From Triglochin maritima (lineage: Eukaryota; Streptophyta; Magnoliopsida; Alismatales; Juncaginaceae), in contig OY821775.1 in NCBI GenBank assembly GCA_963682175.1, positions 14,356,501-14,420,500 on the forward strand: a stretch of DNA of 64,000 bases, written 5' to 3'. How positions within the stretch are numbered: position 1 is the stretch's first letter; each line of letters starts with the position of its first letter. Of this stretch, positions 1 to 11,483 are shown piece after piece. The translations under genes and the position numbers were made by a program. The notes below the pieces were generated by a model that saw only the letters and a program-made list of their open reading frames with translations, was not told the origin of the DNA and made no database searches.

Positions 1-87
1 GGCCAAGAAATGAACCAGCGAACGTCCCGATACACTCGAATCAACTAAAAATTCCCATTTATTTTAAGTTAACAAAAAAAATGAACG

Positions 88-175
88 GGGCTTCCGCGAG
101 AGCACCCCCTCCCCCTCTCAGGAAAAGGCGTCCGCGGGAGCCACCCACTTCTAGGGGGCTCCAGTAGGCGTCCCT
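88..175. repeat. GC-rich hairpin-repeat remnant at the left edge
   Basis: A GC-rich island in AT-rich DNA with pieces such as GGCGTCCGCGGGAG and GTAGGCGTCCC. The same vocabulary (GACGTCTCC, GGCGTCT, CGCGGGAG) recurs at 6515-6560 and 10468-10600, next to the two MULE-PMD units. I read it as the outer border of the first unit. No terminal inverted repeat could be fixed. Confidence 0.5.
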
Positions 176-199
176 TTTAATGAAATAAAATTTAATTTT

Positions 200-465
200 A
201 ATTCTTAGTTAAATTGATTAATTAGTTAATTAAATTGTTTAATTGAATAATTAGTTATAATTGTTAGTCAAATTGATTAATTAGTTAATTAAATTGTTTA
301 ATTGTTATAATTAGTTAAATTGAATAATTAGTTATAATTGTTAGTTAAATTGATTAATTAGTTAATTAAATTGTTTAGTCGTTATAATTAGTTAAATTGA
401 ATGATTAGTTATAATTTTTAGTTAAATTGATTATTAAGTTAGTAATTAGTTATAATTGTATTAAT
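200..465. repeat. AT-rich minisatellite
   Basis: Three imperfect copies of a block built on AAATTGATTAATTAGTTAAT followed by TAAATTGTTTAATTG begin near 208, 266 and 343, so the period varies from about 58 to 77 bp. Almost pure A/T. No coding signal. 470-970 is plain AT-rich sequence in which I see nothing further. Confidence 0.75.
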
Positions 466-1022
466 ATATATATATATATGAATTTTTATTTGGGTATGGC
501 CGAACGGAGAAAATGTTGGTTGTGTTTCTTGTGGTGAACCATACAAAATAATAAACGGACGAAATAAAAACAAAGTATTTTTAATTGTATTAAAAAATCA
601 TAATTTTTCAAATTGGTTTACTTTTCGGAAAAAAATAAATTTATATATTGTTTTCAAAACATAAATTATTAAGTTAAAGATTTATAAACTTAAAAGATTT
701 ACTTCTATTAATTCATTTGTTTAATTAAAATAAGTGTAAACCAAAAATCATGGGTTTCATGCCATGATAATGGATTGATGAGTTAATAATTAAATACAAA
801 AATTCTCTAGTACGCCTAGGGTTTAATTTTTCTATTTTAAGCATTTACCATATTCATCATTATCTGAAATTATAAGGTAGATTTAGGTTATAGGTAGTTA
901 TGCTAATAAATGATCTAATGGTGAATATTAACCTTAGAAAAACTGTAATTTAGATCTAACAGTTAGATTGAATGTGGTTTAAATTAGTAAGACGAGTCAT
1001 GGGCTCACTAGATCTTGAATCC

Positions 1023-1025
<3 letters not shown>

Positions 1026-1096
<71 letters not shown>
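1026..1096. repeat. (TA)n microsatellite
   Basis: An uninterrupted TA dinucleotide run of about 71 bp. It generates a spurious Tyr-Ile repeat ORF. Likely hypervariable in length. Confidence 0.97.
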
Positions 1097-1103
<7 letters not shown>

Positions 1104-1214
1104 ATCATCCATATTTCATTTGAGATACCAATTACATCCAACGATCAAAATGGATTTGTTTTTTGTTTTACATTAATAGACGTTCAAGATCGATTTCAGG
1201 GACAAAAAAGATAA

Positions 1215-1884
1215 TCAACAAACAACTTGGTCGAGCGACGTGAGCGTGATGGATGGTTCGTAGTTATTGATAGTTGATATGGTTAGCACAACCACAACAT
1301 TGCAATTTATCCAGAGGGTCACCGACGGATCAGCGGTACTAGTCGTAAGACCAAGAAAATTTTTCGTGGTATGACTAAGGCACAAGTGAAATTGCGTAAC
1401 ATCTTGTTGGTTGTAACGGAGAAATTCTCAGAGGATAATCGAATTAGAGACACATTTATAACTGTAGAAACTACATGAGGAAGGTGAAATCTTAAGACAG
1501 GAATATCGCTCAACAGTTTTTGCATCAGACAGCGCAGTATCAGTACTTGTATTATATTATGGTGGATGAAGATACTAATGTTGTCACTCACGCATTCTTG
1601 GCACATCTGACGTCAGTTAAGTTGTTACGCACATACCCGTCGGTAATTTGCATGGATTCGACGTACAAAATGAACAAGTACAAGATGTCTTTGTCTGAGA
1701 TGGTTGGGGTGACACAAACAAACATGAACTTCCATATTGGCTATGCAATTATGATCGATGAGACCGAACGTAGTTACCGATGGGTATTGGAGAAGTTAAG
1801 AGATTTGTTATGCAGTACTGTCAACTATAGTGCAATAATAGCGGATATGGAGTTAGACCTTATGCGACCAGTGAGAGAGGTATT
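1215..1884 (+). pseudogene. MULE transposase (FAR1-like), 5' part, broken
   Basis: Plant Mutator-like transposase. Conceptual translation shows the DNA-binding end (a HNHNIAIYPEGHRR-like stretch near 1290-1330), a linker with internal stops, then the start of the MULE catalytic domain: MDSTYKMNKYKM near 1654, with the first catalytic Asp, then EMVGVTQTN and WVLEKLRDLL. The frame is lost several times (stops near 1478-1487 and a frame change around 1500-1520). A solo LTR interrupts it at 1885, inside the codons for a VREVFP-type segment, and the gene resumes at 3281. Dead copy; lineage call from motif order only. Confidence 0.8.
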
Positions 1885-3280
1885 TGATTGACATCATATC
1901 ATGCATATATTTGTGTCTTATATCCATTATCTTGAACCTAAACAATGCTACGTAACAAGTTTTATGTTTGAGTTTTAGGAATAAACAAGATTGAGGATAA
2001 GATGCATAAAAGGACCAAGAAGCAAGGAAAATGACTGAGTTGCAAGACTTGGGGACTGAAATACAAGAGGGAAGGACCCAGATGTAAGCCCAAAGGACCA
2101 AGGAGCAAATCAAGAAACTCCACACCATCATGAGGAGTATTTTGGCAATTCGATTCGGTCCTGAACTCCAACAGCCTACTCAGATGCATCAAACATGAAA
2201 AAATGAAGCCAGACAACCACACACCAAAACTAGGCCGGATCCAGACAACATAGACCGCCAATTGGCGGTCGGTTTTGGTCCGGATCCGCTAAGACTTCGT
2301 CGGGTCATGTATTAGGTTGTGTTTAGTCTATTTTTGGTATACATTTAGTCTCATACCGGGGGATTGTCCCATATTATATTTTTCTATGACTATAAATAGA
2401 ACTTTCCCTCCTCATTTGTAATCATTCATTGCTTGTTGGCATTCTCTCTACTTGGAGTAAAAGCCTTGAAGCAAAAACTCAAGGTGGAGAAGAATGTCAC
2501 TTACAATGTAAGTCATGTTAATAAAATAATTTTTCTTAGTTTCTTTTAATTTTGTCTTGTCTTTTATTTCTTGCATGCTTCTTTAGTTTAATTTCCTTTC
2601 ATTTAACTTCTTTAATATTTCTTGTTTGCTTAGTTTAATTGTCTTTCATTAGAATGTTTTGTTTTGTTAATGTAGTTTGTAGTGTAATGATTAGTGAGTA
2701 GTTTCATCCCCTTTGGGGTGGAGTAGATGTGTATACATATTATGTAGATGGTATAAATGCTAGACATTGTTGTTTGTGATAAATGTTAGTATGCTTTCTT
2801 GAATTAATATAAAAAAAAATTGATGGTTTCATCCATAATGTTTAGGTACATTTCATGCTTGTTTATGTTCTTAATAACAAACTTGTCATGCTCATATTAA
2901 TAACCTAGGTTGGTGCTTTAAATGATATGTATTGTCATTAGGTACTTCTTATGCATTACAAATACTAACTACACTTGAGCTTATTGTATGCATTCATCAC
3001 TTCTTATTTCATGTGTACACACACTCCACCCCTTAGGGGTTTTCCATTCCTGATTTCTATCTTCTTTTATTAGTCGCTTAGTTTTAGTTCATTTTGTGCT
3101 TTCATTTCCTTCCATGTTGCTATTAGTTTAGTGTAGTTTAGTTTAATCAATATTTCTCTCCTTTCTTTCCTACTCGCCTTCGAACTAACCAAAATCGACA
3201 CACCTCCCTGTCGATCGACCCATATTTTTCACTACTTCAACGCAGTCGTACACTTGCGGTTAATTAAAACGTATCAATCA
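1885..3280 (+). repeat. Solo LTR, Athila-type family, inside the MULE transposase
   Basis: Begins TGATTGACATCAT and ends GTATCAATCA, the same inverted ends as the LTRs of the full element at 39248-50599. It shares many landmarks with them: a CCGCCAATTGGCGG palindrome at 2255-2268, a TATA box TATAAATAGAAC near 2391, GTGAGTAGTTTCATCCCC near 2694, and CACACCTCCCTGTCGATCGACCC near the 3' end. Flanked by GTATT (1880-1884) and TTATT (3281-3285), a 4/5 match consistent with a 5 bp target duplication. No internal region remains, so it arose by LTR-LTR recombination. It separates the two halves of one transposase gene. Confidence 0.93.
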
Positions 3281-4140
3281 TTATTTCTTGACTCTGCTCA
3301 TTTACTTTGCACCTTACATATTAACAAGGGCGTATACAATTATGCATACCACTCATTCGGCAAGAACAAGCAGATAACATAGAGTTTTAAGTGCTGAAAG
3401 TGGATGAGAGTCATGCTTTCTACTTCAGAAAACGAGTATAATAGAGTTGTGTTTGTTCTGAAAGGTGCGTATAGGTCTTGGTCGGCTATCACGGAGTATG
3501 TGGACGGTACGTTGTTAGTGGATAAAGAAAAGTTTGTGTTGAATTGGACGAACAAAGTCCTACGAACTGTAAGGTCGAAAGCGTTCATTCGGCTTTGAAG
3601 ACTGGATCACTTCATCGACTACAGCTCTGGACACTCCTTTCGACCGTGTCAATGCGGAAATTGAAATGTAGGTTACGAATATTCAAAACTTTCTGAAGGA
3701 TTCAAGACGTCAAAATCACACTAACTTCAGAGAGGCTCTATATCAGCATTTAAATAGTCGAATTTCTCATTACGGCTTGTCATTGTTGAGTCAGGAGTTT
3801 ATGAGAATGTAGGACTTAAGTGATCAAGTTGAATATCATTGTGGGTGCATTGTTGTGACTTCGCATGGGATTCCTTCTGCATTACCATGCACCGTTGTAT
3901 CCAGTCAGGTGAAGGGATTTATTTATAGCAGATTCATCCATTTTGGAGAACACTTATCATTGGAAAAGGAGTGGAAATCCCAGAGTTTATGGAGCAGTCA
4001 TCACAAGACTCGAGCATTTTCGGAACCTTGTTGACGAGATTTCTAGCAGCGACCCTGCAAGAGATATTGGGAGCTGGAGTACGAATAGAGGAGAGCTTAT
4101 TGTGAGCAGTTACGTAGTAGATATTGATTGTAACGTGTAA
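3281..4140 (+). pseudogene. MULE transposase (FAR1-like), 3' part, broken
   Basis: Continues the transposase after the solo LTR. The first codons read LDSAHLLCTLHINK, the Asp-containing 'LLCxxHI' segment of MULE transposases. Next comes a region like HSALKTWI...TSSTTALDTPFDRVNAEIE and a zinc-finger-like CGCIVVTSHGIPSALPC (SWIM-type position) near 3841-3895. Stops at 3399, 3670 and 3811 and frame changes make it non-functional. The final 100 bp resembles 7830-7925 in the second unit, so the two units share their 3' ends. Confidence 0.78.
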
Positions 4141-4355
4141 TTTGTAATGGATTGGTTAATTTACTAGATTTTTAATATGAAATATGTTCGTACATTATAT
4201 CGTATTACTTTTTTATCAGATTTCAAATTTCAAATGCAATTATATATAGCAAACAATGAAAAGATATATTTGTCATAAAAAATAAGAGTACAACACATAA
4301 ACAAATACAATAAAAAGGTAAATAGGGTACAAGCCGACTACAACTACGAGTACAA

Positions 4356-6340
4356 CTATGTCTCATCCACCGAATCAGGGTCAGAAATGCCTAACTGACT
4401 GTTCCACGCGTGTATGAATTCATCACACTCTACATATGCAGTTATCGTATCATCGTCCATCATCAGGTCCCTCTTATCCAAGAACGGTTGCGTAAGTCGT
4501 ATCGCCATACTCATTAACTGTGTATAACAACAAAATAAGTGTCCATTAACAATAAAAACAAAAAATGAATTACAAATAAAAATAGATTAAAAAATTACCG
4601 CATCGGCACATGTCCTATCCGGTAGTCTCTCAGCTCTCTCGGTGATACCACGCATGAGAAAAAGATGTAAGTACTTGGAAAACCAAGACAAATAAAATCT
4701 GCATCACAAGTGGAAGGGTTGCGGCTACGTGCGAGATCGGTAACATGAAGTCGGGCTCCTCTCGAAAATGTACATCAAATTGATTCCGCGGTTGAAATGG
4801 GGTATCTCAGGTCGTACATTGCCGAAGTCTCAGACCACATTGTATGCTCTACCGTCGGGATGTCAATCGGGATCACCTGAACGTATCCTAACTGACATAA
4901 GACATGATCAGGCATATAAGGCTCGATGATATCCCGATAACAAATATAACCACCCATCAATAAGGTCCTCGGCATCTCAGCAGTAGGGTCAAGACCATAA
5001 GACAACTACTCCACCTAAACGTCGACATGTTAATAATAAATAAAAAACAAATGCAAATAATGTAGTGTCTTATACCTGCGATGCAGTCATCTGATCTAAT
5101 CATCTACGAATGGAACGAAGTCGCTCCTCGCTTTTATCCTCGTTCCGGACGGTCCATATACACAAACAAGGACAGCCTGAATCAACAATTTTCCGCTTCC
5201 CATGCGGGCGGAAAGGAGGAAAGTACTCATATATCCAAGACTGCAGTAGCGTAAGACAACCCGCAATACCAACACAATCAGCACAGCTAGCTATCCCAAC
5301 TGACGATACAGGTATGCCAACCTCGCCAACCGTTATGGTTACTCACCAATGGTTCCGAGTCCCTAGCCTCCAATATGTTACGTGTTATAACCCTACAACC
5401 GCTCTTGTCAACAAACAAGACGCATCCGAGCAATAAAGACACGTAAGCAGTCAACTACGTGTCATCGGCCCGCGGAGAATGAAGGCATTTGCAGAACTCA
5501 TCAACAGAGTCAATGGTAACACCACCGTCACTGCAAAAGGGACTATTCTTCCCAAGGCTAGCAACGGTCACCCCGAATAGTTCGGCTACATAACTCTTCA
5601 ACTCAACTGTCGATGCTTGAGCACCGACCATACGACCCTCAATGGGAATGCAAAGGATCTTGACCACGTCATACAGCATGATCATCAGGTTGCCACTGCA
5701 AGGCAAGTGGAAAGAGTTTGTGTTAGATTGCCACCACTCCACAAACGTAGATATCAATGGCATTTAAATGTAAGTGAACATGCTCTAAGGCAACTAACCT
5801 AAACGGCAATCAACAATGGTCTCCGTGATATCGGCACTCAACTAACTGCCCACTCTGTAGTGTAATATAGTCTTTGTTTCGATTATGACACTTCAGAACC
5901 TTCCGATCATTGCCCACCTAAATGCGTCTAGCGACGTGGCTACCAAAATTAGGAATTACGCTCTCATCTATAGGACCACCATGCATCATATCAGTGACGA
6001 TCCAAGAATCGTCATCAACCATCTTATTTTTATGAGTTCGGACATCTACAGTGCACGAACTGGAATCGCTAGTTACAAACCTACCACATCTATCCTTCCG
6101 AACTACATACTCAGCAGTAGAAGAACTACCATGTCGCCCCTGTCCTCTATCATACGTCTCCTCCCGCTCTAACTCAACTCATACCGCCCATTATCGTCAC
6201 CCTCCACCTCATCGAAAATGCCATCAAACGGGTCATTACGTGTTTGATGATGACGTAAACTCTTCATCTCCCTCCTAACCGAAGCAGATATACCCCGTCT
6301 ACGTGGATGACGATGACCTGAATCCTCTTCATAAGCATGT
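4356..6340 (-). pseudogene. Plant mobile domain (PMD) gene, copy A, decayed, two exons
   Basis: The - strand encodes a protein of the PMD family (MAIN/MAIL-like and transposon-borne relatives). Last exon 4356-4517 ends in LGISDPDSVDET and TAG; the intron 4518-4598 has a good donor (GCG|GTAATT) and a CAG acceptor. Upstream exon 4599 to about 6340 carries QLGYVQVIPIDIP, SWIVTDMMHGGPID and a NDRKVLKCHNR block in separate frames. Many frameshifts and stops. It is closely related to copy B at 8206-10150 and converges on the MULE transposase. PMD genes are known both as host silencing factors and as cargo of MULE and Gypsy elements; here the position next to a MULE favours the cargo reading. Confidence 0.75.
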
Positions 6341-6344
6341 ACAA

Positions 6345-7195
6345 CGTGTAAGGGTACTGATTTTCCTTTTCCTCCATAGTAACCCGATGAATATTAATTA
6401 AATTTTAGAAATAAAATTTCGTTAAATGGATTTTAAGTTACTAAATTTACAAAATTACTAATTATTATTTACTAATTACCAATTATTACTACTTAATAAT
6501 CAATTTAATAAAAAATGTGTCTCCGTCGGACGTCTCCTCCTTGGGAGGGGCCTGGGTTTTTTTTTAAAATAAAAAAGTTAGAAATTTTACTGTATTCGAA
6601 TGTAAAGGGATGTCTGCTAGCTTGTTTCCTGGCTTCCGAGATATTGTTTTTGATGATTGAGGGGAAAATGAAGATAGAGTTGAGTTGGGAGAGTGAAATG
6701 AAGAGAGATATAAGTAGAATTGAGAGAATAACAAAATGACAATTGAAACACACGATTTAAGTAATTCGTCCAGCGATGTTTAGCAGTTCAGCAAAAAAAT
6801 GGATAGAAAAATATGCAGTTCTAGTTTAAGTTCACTTAATATTTTAATAAAAAATATAAATTTTATTAACAAGATAATAGGTCAAAACAAATTTTAAAGA
6901 TAATTTTGTTGTTGTAATCTTATTAAAAGTCAACATCTCACTAAGCATCCATGATTCCAAGTTCTCTTTGGTACTCAAAATTGAGAGTTAACAAAGGGAA
7001 CTACTATTCGTCGCCGGAAAACTACTTAAATCGCCTCAAAAATGACCTTTTTGCCCTTAACAAATCAATTAATACTCATTTCGTCTTGTGTCTTTAAACA
7101 AGTTGTTTGACTCAGTTTTACTCACATTCCTAGTACCAACACAACGAAAATGTCTGGCGACGCACCTGAATCCGGCGAGGTAACGAGGGCGGAAT
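6345..7195. other. Non-coding interval between the two MULE-PMD units
   Basis: AT-rich. Contains a GC-rich remnant (6515-6560, GTCTCCGTCGGACGTCTCC) and a stretch (6600-6800) whose copy lies at 10660-10840 after the second unit: both hold a variant of GAGTGAAATGAAGAG...TATAAGTAGA. This suggests a shared border sequence of the unit. No gene seen. Confidence 0.55.
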
Positions 7196-7435
7196 TTTTT
7201 CCCCGACTCGGGCGTCTGGCTAAGCCGCCTCCACCCACGTGAAGGCGTCTCGATAAGCCGCCTCCACATAGGTGGAGGCAGTTTAGCCAGCCGCCTCCAC
7301 CTATGTGCAGGCGTCTTAGATGGACGCCTCCACTAAGGTGAAGGCGTCTGGCTAACACGCCTTCACGTATGTGGAGGCGTGTTAGGCAGACGCCAGATGC
7401 CTCCACCTTGGTGGAGGCGGCTTAGTCAGACGCCC
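7196..7435. repeat. Palindromic GC-rich minisatellite
   Basis: About six tandem units of roughly 38-40 bp. Each contains an inverted pair of the form GCCTCCAC-nnnn-GTGGAGGC (for example CCTCCACATAGGTGGAGG, CCTCCACCTTGGTGGAGG) separated by GGCGTCTGGCTAA-like linkers. The loops vary (ATAG, CTAT, TAAG, GTAT, CTTG) while the arms stay mostly complementary. Sits just upstream of the second MULE remnant. Confidence 0.85.
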
Positions 7436-7469
7436 GTTTTTTTTATTTTCTGTTAAATTCAATTTTTTC

Positions 7470-7925
7470 AGATCTCGTTGCAAGATTTCGGTGGTGATGG
7501 AGTATATTACAGTGAGTTTTTTGACAGTAAAGAAATATTTACAACAATCGAGGAAGCTTGTAAATGGGCGAAACAAGTTACACTAGGAGCCAGATTTTTT
7601 TGGTTATATCATCATACAAACCAAAAGCTACGCAGTCGTGTATTTCTCAATGGGAAAGGATGGTTCGTTGTTCCCGTGTCTTACTGTGCTACCTTGGGAG
7701 AGTTCGTCTGCCATGACGAGGCCTGTCAGAGAGTTGGTCATTGCTCATTTAGGGAGTTACAGACATTTTATTCATTTGGAATTAGTTGATAATTTCTCGG
7801 AACCTCTTATAGCAACCTATGGTATCAAATGCGAGATGAGAGTGTTGTTGGATGGGATGATCAGTACGAAAGTAGGATGGAGTATTGGAACCGGTTACGT
7901 AGTACATTTTGATTGTAATTTGTAA
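7470..7925 (+). pseudogene. MULE transposase remnant, unit B (N- and C-terminal pieces joined)
   Basis: First piece, about 7478-7620, reads like the FAR1-type N terminus of MULE transposases: FFDSKEIFTTIEEACKWAKQV. The second piece, about 7630-7925, reads RPVRELVIAHLGSYRHFIHL, then, after a frame change near 7840, WDDQYESRMEYWNRLRS. That is the C-terminal segment found near OTU-like regions of plant MULE proteins. The whole catalytic core between them is missing, so this copy is an internal deletion derivative. The last 90 bp matches the end of unit A (4050-4140). Confidence 0.65.
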
Positions 7926-8205
7926 TGTTTTGTAATGTATAATATATCGTGTATTTGTACTTATATCGTGTTGTTCTTTTACCGTATTTGAAATTTAAAT
8001 ATTATTTGAAGAAATTTAAAGAAATAAGTTGAAGATATTTTCGTGTCAAATAAATTTTAAAAATACGATAGTCAAACAATACGTAGAAGATGTGTTCGTA
8101 AGAAATAGATAATAAGAGTACACAAATAAGCATAAGCAAATACCAACAAATGTAGAAATAGTGCAACATATAACAAAACGAAAGTAAAAGCAAGACAACT
8201 ACAGC

Positions 8206-10150
8206 TCAGCATCTGAATCATGGTCCGAAATGCCCAACTGGTTGTTCCAATCCTCGATGATGCGATCCCAATCTGTACATGCAAGTCTCGTCTCCTCAGT
8301 CGGCATGATGTCTCGATGTCGCAAGAACGGCTGCGTACACTGTATTGCCCTACTCATCCACTGTATGTAAAATAAAAATTAGCGTACATTAACAATAATA
8401 ACAAAATATACATTACAATTAAAAATAAAATTAGATAAACTTATCGCATCGGCACATGTCCTATCCAGTGGTCTCTCCGATCTCAGAATGATACCGCGTA
8501 CGATAAGTGGATGTGAGCACCTACAGAACCACTGCAAATAATCTGCAGCACAAGTGGAGGGGTCGCGGCTACGACTCAGATCGTCCAGGTGTAGTCGTCC
8601 TACTCTCGGAAATGTCCTCCAAACCGATTCCGCGAATGAAACGTTGTGCCTGACGTCGTACGTCGTCGCAGTCGCAGACCGTACTGCATGCTCGGGCGTC
8701 GGGATATCAACCGGGATCACCTGAACGTAACCTAACTGGCGTAACACGCGATCAGGTAAATAAGACTCTGTGATATCCCTATAACGAATAACGTCCATAA
8801 ATGTAGTCCTCGGCACAGCTACAGCAGGCTCGGGACCAGTCATCTGATCTAGCCGTCTACGAATAGAAAGAAGTTGACTCTCGCTCTTATCCTCGGCCCG
8901 GACAGCCCACATACGCGAACGAGGATGACCACGCTCAACAATCTTCCGCGCACGATGTGGGCAGAAAGGAGGAAAATACTCATATATCCAAACCTGCAGC
9001 AATGTAAGACAACCCGTAATCTGACCACAATCAGCACGACTAGATATGCCCAGCTGGCGATACAGATATGCCAATGTCGCCGAACCCCATGAGTACTGAC
9101 CAATGGTATCTGGGTCCCTCGCCTCGAATAGGTCGCGTGGTCTGACTCTGGAACCGCTCTTGTCGACAAACAAGACGCAGTCTAGCAATAAGAAGAGCTA
9201 AGCAGTCATCTGCGTATCCTCAGTCCGTGGTGGTCGCCCCTGTCTGCAACACTCGTCCACATCATCGATACTAACACCACCGCCACTCCAAAATGAGCTA
9301 TCCCGCCCAAGACCCTCCACGCTGACACCCAGCAACTTAGATACATATAACTTCATATCAGATGTCGGCGCCTGCGCAATGACCATAGGACCCTCAACAT
9401 GAATGTGCAGAATCTGAAAGACGTCATGCAACATGATCGTCATCTCTCCGAACGGCAAGTGGAAAGTGTTGGTGTCAGGCTGTCACCGCTCCACGAAAGC
9501 CGAAATCAACGGCATGTCGATGTAGGATAACATGTTGTACGACAAGTGACCCAATCCACTGTCAACCACGGTCGCCGTCATATCCTCAGTCATCACTGAA
9601 CACCATGCCTGCAATGTCGTACATGCTCTGTGTCGATTATGGCACTTCAAAACCTTCCGATCATCGTCATCCCAGATGTGTCTGGCGATATGGCCTCCAA
9701 AACTCGGAATGACGCTGCCATCTACAGGACCACCGCGTATAATATCTGTGACGATCCAAGACTCGTCATCACCCCTCTTCTTCTTCTGAGCTCGGGCGTG
9801 TGCAGTGCACGAACTCGAATCACCGGTCACAAACCGACCACCTCGGTCTTTCCTAATGACCCACTCAGCCGAAGGACCACAATGTCGCCCCCGTCCTCGA
9901 CCGGATTGATGCACCGTCTCCTCCTGTGGCCCCAAGTCATACAAGCCCCCATCGTCACTCTCGACGTGACTCCTCACCTCATCTGAATCATCCTCGTCAA
10001 CGAAAGAATCTCAGGTGTCTGACGACGACGTAACAGATCTCTCTCTCCTAACTGAAGCAGAAATACCATGTGTACGTGGATGACGAGGACCTGACTCGTC
10101 TGCTATACTACGTAGCGCGCGTAAGGGAATTGATTTCTCTTTTCCTCCAC
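8206..10150 (-). pseudogene. Plant mobile domain (PMD) gene, copy B, two exons, three in-frame stops
   Basis: The better preserved PMD copy. Reading the - strand: a variable N terminus with a stop near 10010, then GGPVDGSVIPSFGGHIARHI, AWCSVMTEDM, a TGA at 9480-9482 replacing the Trp before QPDTNTFHLPFGEM, a TAG at 9195-9197, then LLLDCVLFVDKSGSRVR, YSWGSATLAYLYRQLGI, LTLLQVWIYEYFPPF and LGYVQVIPVDIPTPEHAV. All three blocks are in one frame, so without the stops it would be a standard PMD protein of about 600 aa. The last exon, 8206-8362, encodes QWMSRAIQCTQPF to LGISDHDSDAEL. The donor before that intron is GCG|ATAAGT where copy A has GCG|GTAATT, so the splice site has lost its GT. Confidence 0.85.
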
Positions 10151-10159
10151 GGTAACCCG

Positions 10160-10467
10160 ATGACTATTAATTCAATTTTAAAAATAAAAAAATATTAAGG
10201 GATTTACTAAAATAATTAAACTAATTATTAACTTAATAATCGATTTATTTAACAATTATCACAATTAATCAATAATCATTTACTAAAATCGTACACAACT
10301 AATTACTAACATAATAATCAATTTATTTAGCGATTTATTTATTAATTATCATAATTTATAATCAATAAAGGATTTACTAAACTAATTTAACTCATTATTA
10401 ACATAATATTCAATTTATTTTAAATTTATCACAATTTATAATCAATTTAAATAAATTCAAAAAAAAT
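10160..10467. other. AT-rich non-coding tract
   Basis: Low-complexity TTAATTTACTAA/CAATTTATT-type sequence similar to 6400-6510 after PMD copy A. No gene or RNA seen. Confidence 0.6.
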
Positions 10468-10600
10468 CGGGACGTCTGCGGGAGACGCCTACCCTACGTG
10501 GTAGGCGTCTGCCGGAGACGTCTACCCTACATGGTAGGCATCTCCCTCAGACGTCTTGGCCATGGGTCGGGCGTCTCCCGCGGACACCTGACCCAAAAAT
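10468..10600. repeat. GC-rich hairpin repeat at the end of unit B
   Basis: Two near-identical units built from GACGTCTGCGGGAGACGCC and CTACCCTACGTGGTAGGC, each an imperfect hairpin (GCCTACC...GGTAGGC; GTCT-CC-GG-AGAC). Followed by the 10660-10840 tail shared with 6600-6800. Same sequence vocabulary as 88-175 and 6515-6560. Confidence 0.75.
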
Positions 10601-10996
10601 ATTTGTTTTTTTAAATTAATTAAAATAAATAGGGCAATTAACCAGATGTGAGTAGTCTGGTGTGTCCGCTGGTTCTTTTCTTGACCTCCGAGACATTGTA
10701 TTTGGTGAATAGAAGAGTGATATGAAGATAAAGTTATGTTAAAAGAGTGAAATGAAGAGTTATATAAGTAGAAAGGGTAGAGGTGCAAAATGATAATCTG
10801 TTGGGGTGATTTAAGTAGTTTTACGACGACGAATAACAATTCAGTTAACAAATTCGTTCTCTTCGAAATTGACCAAGATCGCTGACAACTCATACGGAAA
10901 GAAAAAAAATCTGACCAAGCACACCACGTACCACGTCACGAGACTCACGACAGTAGTCATGTACTACCAAAAAAATACGACATAGTAATGTATAAA

Positions 10997-11483
10997 AGGG
11001 TTAATTACAGTTTGAGCCCTGAACTATGCCTTGGTATCATTTTGCCCCCCTGAACTTTAATTTTGTAACACTTTACCCCCTGAACTTCAAAAACCCATTA
11101 TTTAACACACATTCGACGTTTTTTCATAATGTTTTTGTTGTATCCCTAATACACTCCTAAACCTATATTTACGTGAAAATTTGGATCGAAACAGAGGTCG
11201 GTTATTGTTAGAATTTGGGTCGGATTGAGTCTCAAACGGACCTAAATTCCAACCATATCCGACCTTCGTTTGGATCCAAACTTTCACGTAAATATAAATT
11301 TAAGAGTGTATTAGAGATACAAAAAATTAGGAAAAAAAACGTCGAATGTGTGTTAAATAATGAGTTTTTGAAGTTTAGGGGGACAAAGTGTTACAAAATT
11401 AAAGTTCAAGGAAGGTAACTGTTAACTTTGAAAGTTCAGAAGTACAAATTGATAGTTCAGGAAGTCAAACTGTAATTAACCCT
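10997..11483. mobile_element. Foldback MITE (long palindrome)
   Basis: A 487 bp element whose two halves are inverted copies over nearly their full length. The left end AGGGTTAATTACAG is matched by CTGTAATTAACCCT at the right, and the inner parts also pair (TATTTACGTGAAAATTTGGAT with ATCCAAACTTTCACGTAAATA). No coding capacity. The flanks ATGTATAAA and ATATTTTAA agree at 6 of 9 bases, possibly a decayed 9 bp duplication as for Mutator-type MITEs, but AT-rich flanks make this weak. Confidence 0.85.

Noticed and set aside
972..1214. ORF with a long Ile-Tyr repeat
   Set aside because: It is the translation of a (TA)n microsatellite; the rest has no similarity or codon bias.
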